This document shows positions 18,346-27,312 of a stretch of DNA of 64,000 nt, in pieces. The DNA is from Pedobacter kyonggii. GTDB lineage: Bacteria; Bacteroidota; Bacteroidia; Sphingobacteriales; Sphingobacteriaceae. Numbering within the stretch: position 1 is the stretch's first letter; each line of letters begins with the position of its first letter. Below the pieces are notes generated by a model. That model did no database searches. It was not told where the DNA came from and was given only the letters and a program-made list of their open reading frames with translations. The stretch spans positions 124,001-188,000 of the forward strand of contig NZ_SIXF01000005.1 in NCBI RefSeq assembly GCF_004310665.1. The letters are read 5' to 3'. A program made the position numbers and the translations under genes.

Positions 18346-19302
18346 TTATTTCGCCTCCGGATTCCACCCACGGAAAACGTTTTCCAAAATGTAACTTTTA
18401 TACGCTTCGTCTGTTAATTGATGCGACCAATTTGCCCTGCTTTGTGGATCGGCTCCTTTGCCAGTGCTCTTATATTCAGCGTAATAGGCCGTTTTCTCAT
18501 TGCTCTCTTTTCCCCAGTTATTCCAGCCTTCAGGGCGGATAAAATCTGGTAATTCGCAGTTGAGATAAACAACTTTTGCGTAAGGCCTCCATGGTCTACC
18601 CAGGTAAAAACTATTGGCAGGTGCATCTCCTTTGATTTTGCATTTGTTTAATACATAACCAAATTTTGTAGTATCAGCAGTTGATGCCGCGGTGATATAA
18701 CCCGCCTTTTTACAGAAAATGGTGCAACTTTCGAACCAGGCCGTCGAAGCTCCGAAAATAAAATCGACCGTTCCTTCGATGTAACAGTTTTTATAATATT
18801 GGCGGTTGTTGCCTCCGTAGGTATAAAGTGTATCCTGAAAACCTAAAAACCTGCAATTGGTAAAAATTAATTTATCACCACCTGCCCAAACCGCAACGGC
18901 TTGCCCCACCGGACCTGATGAATTTTCGAAGGTGATATTTTCTGCAGAAAAGCCTTCGCCATAAATATAAAAGCTGGAAGAACCCGATGTACCTTTTTCT
19001 TCACCAAAAATATTCTTCTTCTGGGCGTAGTCATCATATGTTAAAATGGTTTCGTTAAGACTTTCTCCAATAAATTTCACATTCTTTTTAGAGGCGGCCA
19101 GGATTAGCTTTTCTTTGTAAATGCCTTTTTTGATAAAAATTATGGTTGTTTTGTTTCTGAAATCGGGCACGGCGTGTATCGCTTCCTGTACCGTTTTAAA
19201 GTTTCCACTTCCATCGGCAGCTACCACAAAATCGGGCTTAACATCTAGGGCATAAACTACTGATGAAACGGTTATCAGTAAAAATAGGATGATTGCTTTC
19301 AT
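18346..19302 (-). CDS. Pectin methylesterase (CE8), second copy
   Basis: De-esterifies homogalacturonan. The 318-aa protein has an N-terminal signal peptide (about residues 1-18, ending VYA) and the full CE8 residue set: GQAVAVW, FQDTLYTY, DFIFGAS and LGRPWRPY. Its sequence differs clearly from the first CE8 at 1487 (same fold, different loops), so it is a paralogue and not a recent duplicate. It is 159 nt upstream of GH28 on the same strand. That gap holds an operator-like motif, so both a separate promoter and readthrough are possible. Confidence 0.95.
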   Translation of the reverse strand: MKAIILFLLITVSSVVYALDVKPDFVVAADGSGNFKTVQEAIHAVPDFRNKTTIIFIKKGIYKEKLILAASKKNVKFIGESLNETILTYDDYAQKKNIFGEEKGTSGSSSFYIYGEGFSAENITFENSSGPVGQAVAVWAGGDKLIFTNCRFLGFQDTLYTYGGNNRQYYKNCYIEGTVDFIFGASTAWFESCTIFCKKAGYITAASTADTTKFGYVLNKCKIKGDAPANSFYLGRPWRPYAKVVYLNCELPDFIRPEGWNNWGKESNEKTAYYAEYKSTGKGADPQSRANWSHQLTDEAYKSYILENVFRGWNPEAK

Positions 19303-19440
19303 ATCAATTTGGTTAGGCTTAAATTAAAATCGGCCACGTAAAAGTATAAACTTTGTAACGCAGCCGTGTTTTTAAAATATATGATGAACAATTTTAAACA
19401 TTAATATCCATCAGAAAGAAGTTTCTTTGAGATTAAACAT

Positions 19441-19466
19441 TGCAAACGATGTCGGGAACGATTGCA
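19441..19466. promoter_or_regulatory. Candidate operator dyad upstream of CE8
   Basis: TGCAAACGAT-GTCGGG-AACGATTGCA is an inverted repeat with 8 of 10 matching arm positions. Read on the - strand it begins TGCAATCGTTCCCG, the same as the GH28 upstream element apart from one base (TGCAATCGTTGCCG). It is a likely binding site of a pectin- or galacturonate-responsive LacI-type regulator; the regulator class is inferred. Confidence 0.55.
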
Positions 19467-19556
19467 CAATAACAACTTGCCTAAAAATAAAAAAAGACTT
19501 AACCTTGTTGATAGGCTACTTTGATAAAATAGACGCGTCTGCATCATAAATATAGA

Positions 19557-19726
19557 TTGTCATCCTGAGCTTGTCGAAGGACCTGCCTTAAATGTCTTAC
19601 AAGGCGTTTCGACAGGCTCTCCGTAGTAGTCCTTTGGACAACGTGACAAATTCGAAATGAATTACAAATATGATATATACAGCCTCCAATTACAAGCCGC
19701 ATTAAAATTCCCGCGCAGGCGGGAAT
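19557..19726. repeat. Dispersed palindromic elements
   Basis: Two units sit side by side. One is bounded by TTGTCATCCTGAGCTTGTCG and ACAACGTGACAA (19557-19649). The other is a hairpin of GTCATTCCCGC type at 19707-19726. Both families have relatives elsewhere in the window (3282, 57135, 49924). Confidence 0.65.
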
Positions 19727-19777
19727 GACGTAACGCCAGATAAATAACTGACCAAATATTAAAAACATCATTGCATA

Positions 19778-21418
19778 ATGAAATATCAATTTAGTTTAAT
19801 CCTCGTTTTAAGTTTTAGCATAAATACCTTTGCCCAACCTGCTCCAAAAAGTGGGTACATATCTAAAGTTTGGGTTTCTGACCAAGGTAACGGAACCTAT
19901 AAAAATCCGGTTATCAACGCCGATTATTCTGATCCTGACGCTATCCGGGTGGGAGATGATTTTTATATGATCGCCTCCAGTTTTGATGCCGTCCCGGGGC
20001 TGCCGATCCTGCATTCTAGAGATTTGATCAATTGGAAAATAATCGGCCATGCCTTAAAACGCCAGCCTCCATTTGAGCATTTCGAAAAAACCCAGCATGG
20101 CAATGGTGTTTGGGCGCCTTCCATCCGTTACCGCAATGGCGAATTTTTTATCTATTATCCAGACCCTGACTTTGGGATTTATTTAACCAAGGCAAAAACC
20201 ATAACAGGAGCCTGGTCTGCACCAAAATTGGTCGCCGCAGGTAAAGGATTGATTGATCCCTGTCCGTTCTGGGATGAAGATGGCAAGGCCTACCTTGCTT
20301 ACGCCTACGCAGGAAGCCGTGCGGGCATAAAAAGTGTTTTGGCCATTATGCCATTAAGCAACGACGGATCTGCAGCTATAGAAACCGGCAGAATTGTATA
20401 CGATGGCCACGAACTCGACCCAACCATTGAGGGTCCAAAAGTTTATAAACGCAATGGCTATTACTATTTGTTCGCACCAGCTGGTGGCGTTTCTACAGGC
20501 TGGCAATTGATTCTTAGAAGTAAAAATATCTACGGTCCATATGAGAGGAAAGTAGCCATGGATCAAGGGAAATCTTCGGTAAATGGTCCTCATCAGGGCG
20601 CCTGGGTAAATACCCAAACAGGCGAAGATTGGTTTCTTCATTTTCAGGATAAAGATGCTTATGGTCGCGTGGTTCACCTGCAGCCTATGAAATGGATCAA
20701 TAATTGGCCTGTTATCGGGCTTGATGCAGATGGCGACGGTAAAGGCGAACCGGTTATCACCCTTAAAAAACCAAATGTGGGCAAGGTTTATCCGATTGAA
20801 ACGCCGGTAGAGAGTGATGAGTTTGAAACTTCAAAGCTAGGTTTGCAATGGCAATGGCAGGCAAATCCGCAGCCAACCTGGTTATTTACCGATGCAGGTA
20901 AAGGTTTATTAAAGTTATATACTTCAAAAATTCCTGATGATGCCAAAAACCTTTGGGACGTTCCGAATCTGTTGATGCAGAAATTTCCTGCAGATGAATT
21001 TATGGCAACAACCAAGCTCTTGTTTAAACCTAATCTGAAATTGGAAAACGAAAAAACAGGCTTGGTGGTGATGGGAAGAAGTTATGCGCAGGTTAGTATT
21101 AAAAGCAAAAAAGACGGATTATACCTCATGTACAGTGTTTGTCAAAGTGCCGACAAGGGAAAAGTGGAAAATGAAAAGGAAATTACCAAACTAAAATCGG
21201 GCTCAGCATATTTCAGGGTTAAAGTTACTACTGGTGCAAAATGCCAGTTTAGTTACAGTGAAGATGGAACTCGTTTTACGGATGTAGGAGATGAGTTTCA
21301 GGCAACAGCAGGCCAATGGATCGGCGCAAAAGTGGGGATTTTTGCCCTTCGGGATACCCAAACCAATGATTCAGGAATTGCCGAATTTGATTGGTTCCGT
21401 GTACAAGCATTAAAATAA
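19778..21418 (+). CDS. Glycoside hydrolase family 43 (arabinosidase/xylosidase type)
   Basis: Probably removes arabinose or xylose side chains from pectin or associated hemicellulose. A signal peptide ends near residue 20 (TFAQ). The five-bladed propeller occupies about residues 35-330 with the GH43 acids in SDPDAIRVGDDFYM, LIDPCPFWDEDGKAY and ELDPTIEGPKV. The C-terminal 200 residues form a beta-sandwich of the kind found in beta-xylosidases (VESDEFETSKLGLQWQW onward). Full length 546 aa. It is 6 nt upstream of a CE12 gene, so the two share a transcript. Exact side-chain specificity cannot be read from sequence. Confidence 0.9.
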   Translation: MKYQFSLILVLSFSINTFAQPAPKSGYISKVWVSDQGNGTYKNPVINADYSDPDAIRVGDDFYMIASSFDAVPGLPILHSRDLINWKIIGHALKRQPPFEHFEKTQHGNGVWAPSIRYRNGEFFIYYPDPDFGIYLTKAKTITGAWSAPKLVAAGKGLIDPCPFWDEDGKAYLAYAYAGSRAGIKSVLAIMPLSNDGSAAIETGRIVYDGHELDPTIEGPKVYKRNGYYYLFAPAGGVSTGWQLILRSKNIYGPYERKVAMDQGKSSVNGPHQGAWVNTQTGEDWFLHFQDKDAYGRVVHLQPMKWINNWPVIGLDADGDGKGEPVITLKKPNVGKVYPIETPVESDEFETSKLGLQWQWQANPQPTWLFTDAGKGLLKLYTSKIPDDAKNLWDVPNLLMQKFPADEFMATTKLLFKPNLKLENEKTGLVVMGRSYAQVSIKSKKDGLYLMYSVCQSADKGKVENEKEITKLKSGSAYFRVKVTTGAKCQFSYSEDGTRFTDVGDEFQATAGQWIGAKVGIFALRDTQTNDSGIAEFDWFRVQALK

Positions 21419-21424
21419 ACTATA

Positions 21425-22216
21425 ATGAAAAAATATAAACTTCTTATCGCAGCGTTTGGTGTTATCTTATTAATGTCTTTCATCATCAAACCTAAACCTG
21501 TTAAGCTTTATTTAATCGGCGATTCTACCGTGGCAGATTATACTTTAGATGAAGGTTATCTACAGAAAAAGTATCCCATTACAGGCTGGGGACAGGTTTT
21601 TCAACAATTCTTAAAAAAAGACAGCTTAAAAAAATTAAACAGGCTGATTAAAAGCGACAGCGCTTTGGTTATTGATAAAGCAAAAGGGGGAAGAAGTACC
21701 AGGACTTTTTTTGAAGAGGGAAGGTGGAAAGAAGTTTTATCAACCCTGGAAAAGAATGATCTTGTATTGATCCAGTTTGGGCACAACGATGCCGCGAAAG
21801 ACAAACCTGAACGTTATGTTGATACCCCGGGCTATAAAGATTTTTTAAGGATGTACGTGAAAGAAACAAGGGCGAAAGGCGCTTTACCGATCCTGATCAC
21901 CCCGGTTACCCGCAATTACCCCTGGAAAGATGGTAAATTGGGCAGTGCACATGGCGAATATCCACAAGCCGTGAAAGATGTGGCCAAAGAATTAAATACA
22001 CCCGTTATAGATCTAACCTCACTTTCAGCGAGTTTTTTCACGACAAAGGGCAATGAATTTGTAAGCAAACATTACTTTATGAATTTAGACTCAGCAAAAT
22101 ATGAGGCTTATCCAAAAGGGCAAAAAGATAATACCCACTTCCAGCCAGAGGGTGCCAAAGCAATTGCGCAGTTGGTTTACAATGAATTAAAAAACATTAA
22201 CCACAAGGCAAATTAA
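21425..22216 (+). CDS. Rhamnogalacturonan acetylesterase (CE12), second copy
   Basis: Deacetylates rhamnogalacturonan. Carries a short hydrophobic N-terminus (signal or anchor, about 4-21), GDSTVADYT with the nucleophile Ser, GGRSTRTF, GHNDAAKDKP and the C-terminal DNTHFQ with catalytic Asp/His. At 263 aa it is slightly longer than the copy at 2529, with an insertion around residues 60-75 (KKDSLKKLNRLIKSD). It overlaps nothing and follows GH43 by 6 nt. No obvious terminator is seen in the 30-nt gap to the convergent gene. Confidence 0.92.
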   Translation: MKKYKLLIAAFGVILLMSFIIKPKPVKLYLIGDSTVADYTLDEGYLQKKYPITGWGQVFQQFLKKDSLKKLNRLIKSDSALVIDKAKGGRSTRTFFEEGRWKEVLSTLEKNDLVLIQFGHNDAAKDKPERYVDTPGYKDFLRMYVKETRAKGALPILITPVTRNYPWKDGKLGSAHGEYPQAVKDVAKELNTPVIDLTSLSASFFTTKGNEFVSKHYFMNLDSAKYEAYPKGQKDNTHFQPEGAKAIAQLVYNELKNINHKAN

Positions 22217-22246
22217 GGAAAAGAATATTGCCTACCACCATATAAA

Positions 22247-22498
22247 TTACAATTCCTCCGAACTTTCCGGCAAGCGATCATACTCTCCTTTCCAGGCATA
22301 AAAGCCAAATATCATCAATCCCAGGCTGATCGGGAGGAAAATAAACAGGATAATTGCCCATTGCAGTATGGTATTGGTACGTTCGATATCCGTATGGGTC
22401 AAGCCCACTTTATCTATCGCCTGGATAAACAAAAAAGTCATTGTTAATGGTCCTAAAACCATCCAAACCAATCCTAAAAATTTCTTTAACGTATTCAT
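22247..22498 (-). CDS. Small two-helix membrane protein next to MHS transporter
   Basis: 83 aa with two hydrophobic segments (about 8-26 and 44-66) and an acidic C-terminus. No family recognised. It starts 11 nt after the MHS-family transporter stop and is surely on the same message, so it may be an accessory subunit or stabiliser of that carrier. That role is inferred from the pairing alone. Confidence 0.75.
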   Translation of the reverse strand: MNTLKKFLGLVWMVLGPLTMTFLFIQAIDKVGLTHTDIERTNTILQWAIILFIFLPISLGLMIFGFYAWKGEYDRLPESSEEL

Positions 22499-22509
22499 CT
22501 TCTTCGTAT

Positions 22510-24033
22510 CTAGTCGTTAATATTTTCGTCTCTTTTATTCGATAAATAAATTGTGCCAATAACCAGGCTCAGTGCTGCTATACCTATCGGATACCAAAGG
22601 CCAGATAGTGGCGTAGCGCCTGAAAAGCTTGCAATCAAGGTTGCAATAAATGGTACAAGTCCACCGAAAACACCGTTACCGATATGATAAGGCAGTGACA
22701 TAGAGGTGTACCGGATTTTAGTTGGGAATAATTCAACCAGAAAAGCCGCAATTGGCCCATAAACCATGGTTACCAATAAAATCTGGAAGAAAATTAAGCC
22801 AACAAATTTCCAAAATATTGGCTTAGGCAAAACTTTATCTTTTACTACTTCTTTCCCCAGGAGAATCCCTTTTGTTACAGAAACCGTATCAATTTGCACC
22901 TTGTTAAAAGATGCACCATCTTTTAACATTACTTTAGTAGAAACGGTTCGTAAACTGTCGGTTAAGTTTGCAATCAAAACAGAAGTTACCGGAGCGGGTG
23001 TTGCAGATAAAATATCAGTCTGTTCAATTTTTGTATAATCGGTATCATCCAAAAACATTTGATAAATGGGGCGATAAAAAAGAATTCCCAAAAGCATACC
23101 GCTAAGCATAATCCATTTTCGGCCAACCTTATCACTCCAGGCACCGAACACCACAAAAAATGGCGTGGCAAAAGCAATTCCCCAAAGCAAAATGTATCTC
23201 GAATCGTTAAAATCTAATTTACAGGTATTCTCTAAAAACGATTGTGCATAAAATTGACCTGTATACCAGATTACCCCTTGCCCCATGGTAGCACCAAATA
23301 AAGCCAGAAGTACCATTTTAAAATTTGCTTTGTTATTAAAACTTTCTTTTAAAGGGTTTTTTGAAATATTTCCTTCAGCTTTCAGCTTAGAAAACATTGG
23401 CGATTCGTGCATTTTCATGCGGATGTAAATCGACACCACAACGAGTACAATTGACAGTAGGAAAGGGATTCTCCAACCCCAATCGCCAAAAGTTTCAGCA
23501 CCTAAAATATTCTTTGTAATTACGATAATCCCCAATGAAAGGAACAGTCCTAAGGTTGCCGTAGTTTGAATCCAGCTGGTAAAAAAGCCACGTTTATTTT
23601 TAGGTGCGTGCTCTGCCACATAGGTTGCAGCACCACCATATTCGCCACCCAAAGCCAGCCCCTGGATTAACCTTAGTATTAAAACCAAAATTGGTGCGGC
23701 GTAACCAATGCTTTTGTAGGATGGGATCAAGCCGATAAAAAATGTCGATCCACCCATCAGCACCAATGTGAGCAAAAAAGTATATTTTCTGCCGATTAAA
23801 TCGCCAAGCCTGCCAAAAACCAATGCACCAAATGGACGAACAATAAAACCTGCTGCAAAAATAGCCAAGGTGTTAATTAAGGCAGACGCACCTGCGTCTT
23901 CTGGAAACAGCTGATGACCAATGATAACCGCAAGGCTACCAAAAATGTAAAAATCGTACCATTCAATCAGTGTGCCTAAAGATGATGCACCGATTACTTT
24001 AAAGATATTGTTCTTGGGTAAATTGTCGCTCAT
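22510..24033 (-). CDS. MFS transporter, metabolite:H+ symporter (MHS) family
   Basis: Inner-membrane symporter of the alpha-ketoglutarate / shikimate / proline type. I choose the ATG ending at 24033 (507 aa, MSDNLPKNN); a longer frame exists but adds a hydrophobic tail atypical of the family. The MHS hallmarks are present: GTLIEWYDFYIFGSLA near residue 18, RPFGALVFGRLGDLIGRK and LIQGLALGGEYGGAA. A hydrophilic insertion of about 70 residues (near 310-390, from DDTDYTKIEQ to KDKVLPKP) separates two helices in the C-terminal half; longer MHS members in other bacteria have a similar insert. Substrate unknown. A small membrane protein follows after 11 nt. Confidence 0.85.
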   Translation of the reverse strand: MSDNLPKNNIFKVIGASSLGTLIEWYDFYIFGSLAVIIGHQLFPEDAGASALINTLAIFAAGFIVRPFGALVFGRLGDLIGRKYTFLLTLVLMGGSTFFIGLIPSYKSIGYAAPILVLILRLIQGLALGGEYGGAATYVAEHAPKNKRGFFTSWIQTTATLGLFLSLGIIVITKNILGAETFGDWGWRIPFLLSIVLVVVSIYIRMKMHESPMFSKLKAEGNISKNPLKESFNNKANFKMVLLALFGATMGQGVIWYTGQFYAQSFLENTCKLDFNDSRYILLWGIAFATPFFVVFGAWSDKVGRKWIMLSGMLLGILFYRPIYQMFLDDTDYTKIEQTDILSATPAPVTSVLIANLTDSLRTVSTKVMLKDGASFNKVQIDTVSVTKGILLGKEVVKDKVLPKPIFWKFVGLIFFQILLVTMVYGPIAAFLVELFPTKIRYTSMSLPYHIGNGVFGGLVPFIATLIASFSGATPLSGLWYPIGIAALSLVIGTIYLSNKRDENIND

Positions 24034-24136
24034 AAGTAATAAGAATATTTGGTTTCCCAAGATAAACATTTGAATGACAATCGGCAACCTGCACTGTCTG
24101 TCATTTAATTTGTTACATTACCAAACATTTCGGCTT

Positions 24137-24144
24137 TAGTTTTG
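24137..24144 (+). promoter_or_regulatory. Bacteroidota-type -7 element (weak)
   Basis: TAGTTTTG matches TAnnTTTG and lies 39 nt before the bestrophin start codon. A TTTG lies 24 nt upstream, wider than the usual 19-21 spacing, so only the -7 box is supported. Confidence 0.35.
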
Positions 24145-24183
24145 TATTTTCATCCGTAACGAATTTATTTTCCATTCAGATTT

Positions 24184-25074
24184 ATGCTTTTAATACAAAA
24201 CATTAGGTTAAGTAGAATTTTAAGAAATACATGGCACGTTGATCTGATCATGATTGCCTCCTGCACCGCAGCTTATTTTGTACGCGAATATTTAATTGCG
24301 CATCATTTCTCCATTCCATCCATTATTCCAACGGTTTTAGGCACAGCTATCGCCTTTTTTATCGGTTTTAACAATAACCAGGCTTACGATAGGTGGTGGG
24401 AAGCCCGAAAAATATGGGGTGCTTTGGTAAACGATTCCCGCTCTTTTGCAAGGGCATTGATCAATTATGTTGACGAGGATGAGGAAAGCGTAAAGCGTAT
24501 GATTTGCAGGCATATCGCGTTTTTATATGCTTTAAAGGCAAATTTGAGGGGAACGGTAGACGAAATTTACACTAAATATTTATCTGAAGCAGATTTAAAT
24601 GAAATAAAAAAACATAACAATGCGCATAATGCGATTTTAAATATACAATCGAGAGATTTACAGAAATTATCAAAAGCTAACGTCATTGATGGTTTTCGCT
24701 TTATCGAAATTAACGAGATGTTAACACGGTTCTCTGATTCAATGGGCATGAGCGAGCGCATTAAAAATACCATATTCCCTACTACCTATTCCTACCTCAC
24801 TAAAGTGTTTATCTGGTTATTTGTGGTAACATTTACCCTGGTAATCAGTCAGGACGCAGGGATAGCGGCAATATTTTTGGGTTGGTTAATTGGTTTCGTA
24901 TTTGTATCTACACAGATTAATGGAATGAGCCTTGTTAATCCTTTCGAGAACAATTCAGCAGGTGTTCCGCTTAATCAGATTACAAGAACGATAGAGATCA
25001 ATCTTTTACAGATGCTCGAAGAAGACGAGATTCCAGAGCCTGTTAAACCGATTAATGACGAATATGTACTTTAA
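24184..25074 (+). CDS. Bestrophin-family ion channel
   Basis: A 296-aa membrane protein of the UPF0187/bestrophin family, whose bacterial members form pentameric ion channels. The diagnostic block NNQAYDRWWEARKIWG lies near residues 62-77, preceded by a helix rich in small residues, and a late hydrophobic pair lies near 200-245. No signal peptide is expected. The last 23 nt overlap the 3' end of the convergent gene at 25052, so the two messages are complementary there. Confidence 0.9.
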   Translation: MLLIQNIRLSRILRNTWHVDLIMIASCTAAYFVREYLIAHHFSIPSIIPTVLGTAIAFFIGFNNNQAYDRWWEARKIWGALVNDSRSFARALINYVDEDEESVKRMICRHIAFLYALKANLRGTVDEIYTKYLSEADLNEIKKHNNAHNAILNIQSRDLQKLSKANVIDGFRFIEINEMLTRFSDSMGMSERIKNTIFPTTYSYLTKVFIWLFVVTFTLVISQDAGIAAIFLGWLIGFVFVSTQINGMSLVNPFENNSAGVPLNQITRTIEINLLQMLEEDEIPEPVKPINDEYVL

Positions 25075-25699
25075 GCTTAACTGTTTTATTCCCTATAAAT
25101 ATGAATAAAAGAGATAAAAGCCAGAAGATAAACAGGATTACAATCGCATTCAGAATAGCTTTAGGATAACCCAGCTGTACTACATCAATAAATGGATATG
25201 GGTATTTATTAATTACATAACCCCTAACCACAATAAATACGACATAAAGCAATGGATAAGCTAGCCATGTGGTGGTCTGCCTGTATTGTAATGTTGATTT
25301 TTTAACGAAGAAAATCCAGAAAAATAAAAAGATCAAAGGGCTTACCACATGCAAAAGCTCATCGGCCAACCTGGCCCAACCTACTGGCGATGCCAAACCA
25401 CGCAGGGTGATATTGTAAATTAGACCTACCACTACAATGTAGATCGTTATGGCAGTTAAAGTAGATGCTTGAGTAAATAAACTCCCTGATTCAGCTCGTT
25501 TAACAAAAGATAAGCGGGTAAAGCAAATGGCTACGATAATATTGGTTATTACCGTAAAATATGAAAAAAATGCCTTAAGCGTTGCAGGATAATCATTATT
25601 CAAAAGCTGTAAACTTACATGGAATTGAAGTGCCAGGGAAAACCATACAACAATAGCGGCACAGACAACAAAAGACCTGAAATTTTCTTTTAAATCCAT
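25052..25699 (-). CDS. Pr6Pr-type six-helix membrane protein
   Basis: 215 aa, with about six hydrophobic segments, and the blocks NITLRGLASPVGWARLADELLHVVSPL and WLAYPLLYVVF that mark the Pr6Pr / FAR-17a-like family of unknown function (the listing is split here as NITLRGLAS then LADELLHVVSPL). The 3' end overlaps the bestrophin gene by 23 nt. Same-strand neighbour upstream is terC, 65 nt away. Function unknown. Confidence 0.75.
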   Translation of the reverse strand: MDLKENFRSFVVCAAIVVWFSLALQFHVSLQLLNNDYPATLKAFFSYFTVITNIIVAICFTRLSFVKRAESGSLFTQASTLTAITIYIVVVGLIYNITLRGLASPVGWARLADELLHVVSPLIFLFFWIFFVKKSTLQYRQTTTWLAYPLLYVVFIVVRGYVINKYPYPFIDVVQLGYPKAILNAIVILFIFWLLSLLFIFIGNKTVKLKVHIRH

Positions 25700-25764
25700 A
25701 AGCTAACACTAAATTGTGATAGAAAAATATGGAATTAATGTGGATGAATAAAATTTAATGGTCT

Positions 25765-26541
25765 TTAACTCTTAGGTGTGTTTTTAAGCTTGACAGGCTT
25801 TTTGTTACTATTTTTCATCTTAAGGTTTAACATTTCTACCAATACCGAAAATGCCATGGCAAAATAAATATAACCTTTAGGGATATGTTGATCTAAGCCT
25901 TCGGCTAAAAGTGAAACTCCAATCAGCAATAGAAACGATAAAGCCAACATTTTTACAGTTGGGTGCTTATTTACAAAACTGCTAATAGAACTGGCAGAAA
26001 TCATCATAATAATAACGGCAATTACCACAGCTGCAATCATAATCTCAATATGATCTGCCATGCCTACAGCTGTAATTACCGAATCTAATGAAAATACAAT
26101 ATCCAAAATCAATATCTGCACAATGATAGCCCAAAACGAATGGACTTTAATTTTCCCCTCTTCATCTTCCTCTCCCTCCAGTTTGTTGTGGATTTCGTGG
26201 GTACTTTTATAAATAAGGAACAAGCCCCCAATAATCAAAATCAAATCGCGTCCAGAAATAGCCAGTTTTTCAAGCCAACCTCCATCAACTATTCCAACCC
26301 AATTACCTATATTAAATAGAGGGGCAGTTAATGTCATAATCCAACTTAAAGAGAGCAGTAACAATACTCTGGTTATTAAGGCTAAAGCCAAACCCAATTG
26401 CCGGGCTTTTTTCTGTTTATTTTCAGGCAGCTTACCCGAAAGAATGGAAATAAAAACAATATTATCGATGCCTAGTACAATCTCGAGCACGGTAAGCGTT
26501 AAAAGAGAGATCCAAGCTTCCGGAGTACTTAAGAAATCCAT
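25765..26541 (-). CDS. TerC family integral membrane protein
   Basis: 258 aa, about seven helices. The paired acidic motifs EIVLGIDNIVF (near residue 20) and DIVFSLDSVITAVG (near 145) lie within membrane segments and are typical of TerC, a family linked to metal (manganese) export and tellurite resistance in other bacteria. A lysine-rich tail ends the protein. There are no ter operon partners nearby, so a metal export role is the more probable reading; this is inference. Confidence 0.9.
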   Translation of the reverse strand: MDFLSTPEAWISLLTLTVLEIVLGIDNIVFISILSGKLPENKQKKARQLGLALALITRVLLLLSLSWIMTLTAPLFNIGNWVGIVDGGWLEKLAISGRDLILIIGGLFLIYKSTHEIHNKLEGEEDEEGKIKVHSFWAIIVQILILDIVFSLDSVITAVGMADHIEIMIAAVVIAVIIMMISASSISSFVNKHPTVKMLALSFLLLIGVSLLAEGLDQHIPKGYIYFAMAFSVLVEMLNLKMKNSNKKPVKLKNTPKS

Positions 26542-26698
26542 ATTTTAAATTTATCTGAAATGGTTAAGAGATGAAAGCGCATTTTGATTTATAAAACAGC
26601 TATTCAGGGATTTAGTTTGCCGCAGATGAAAAATTTTATGTTTTACCCATTACCTGTTCAACCCGAAGTAATAATCACTGAATTTCGGTGTTAGATAA

Positions 26699-27244
26699 TT
26701 AATTTCTTGTTAATGTTCCATTTAACTTTTCCTCAAAAAGTACCGATTTAGCTTTAAACTGTGGATCAGAAAAAGAAATATTAGCAGTAGCGTAAATAAT
26801 TTTTCCATCTTTTCCTACCAGAACATTTGACGGAAAGCCGTGATTAATATTCAGTTTTCGGATCTCGTCTTTGCTCAATGATACAATTTCGTATTTGTAA
26901 CCGTTCCGTTTCTGAAATCGCCTGGCATTGGCGGCGCTATCATGGGTAATCCCGATAAACCTTACAGCTTTTTTGTCATATTTAGCCACAAGATTATTTA
27001 ATTCGGGGATTTCAGCTATACAGGGCGGGCATTTTTCGAACCAAAAATTAATCACCACTACCTGATTTTTTAAATCGGCATTGGAGAGTTGTTTTTTATT
27101 GATGGTTAAACCGTTAAATGGAGGTAAATCTTTACCTATTAAGTCTTCAAAGAAAGTTTCCTGCGTAGCCCATTTAACAGGAGCCTCTTGAGCCAATGCT
27201 ATGAAGGAAAAAACAGAGAACAGTAGAATAAGGTAAATTTTCAT
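26699..27244 (-). CDS. TlpA-like periplasmic thioredoxin
   Basis: A redox protein exported by the signal peptide MKIYLILLF...ALAQ; the start ending at 27244 is chosen for this and gives 181 aa. The thioredoxin fold has the active site KCPPC within NFWFEKCPPCIAE, about residue 76, and a cis-Pro-like region GFPSNVLVGKDG. It probably reduces or exchanges thiols in the periplasm, for example in cytochrome maturation. It is independent of the EYG-repeat gene upstream, as a terminator lies between them. Confidence 0.88.
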   Translation of the reverse strand: MKIYLILLFSVFSFIALAQEAPVKWATQETFFEDLIGKDLPPFNGLTINKKQLSNADLKNQVVVINFWFEKCPPCIAEIPELNNLVAKYDKKAVRFIGITHDSAANARRFQKRNGYKYEIVSLSKDEIRKLNINHGFPSNVLVGKDGKIIYATANISFSDPQFKAKSVLFEEKLNGTLTRN

Positions 27245-27257
27245 CAGCGTCAAATAT

Positions 27258-27288
27258 AAAAAAAGTCCTACCAATTTGGCAGGACTTT
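27258..27288 (-). terminator. Rho-independent terminator of the EYG-repeat gene
   Basis: AAAGTCCT-A-CC pairs with GG-C-AGGACTTT around AATTT, one mismatch in the stem. In the - direction it runs into T-rich sequence, immediately downstream of the 27313 stop codon. Confidence 0.8.
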
Positions 27289-27312
27289 ATAGTTTGTTTG
27301 GTTTTGAAAATT

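Larger units (their letters stand above)
19303..19777. other. Divergent intergenic region, CE8 / GH43
   Basis: 475 nt between divergent pectin genes. It holds the operator-like dyad at 19441-19466, an imperfect inverted repeat with GTCATCCTGAGCTTG at 19557-19649, and the perfect hairpin ATTCCCGC-GCAG-GCGGGAAT at 19707-19726. No gene is seen in it. Confidence 0.7.
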
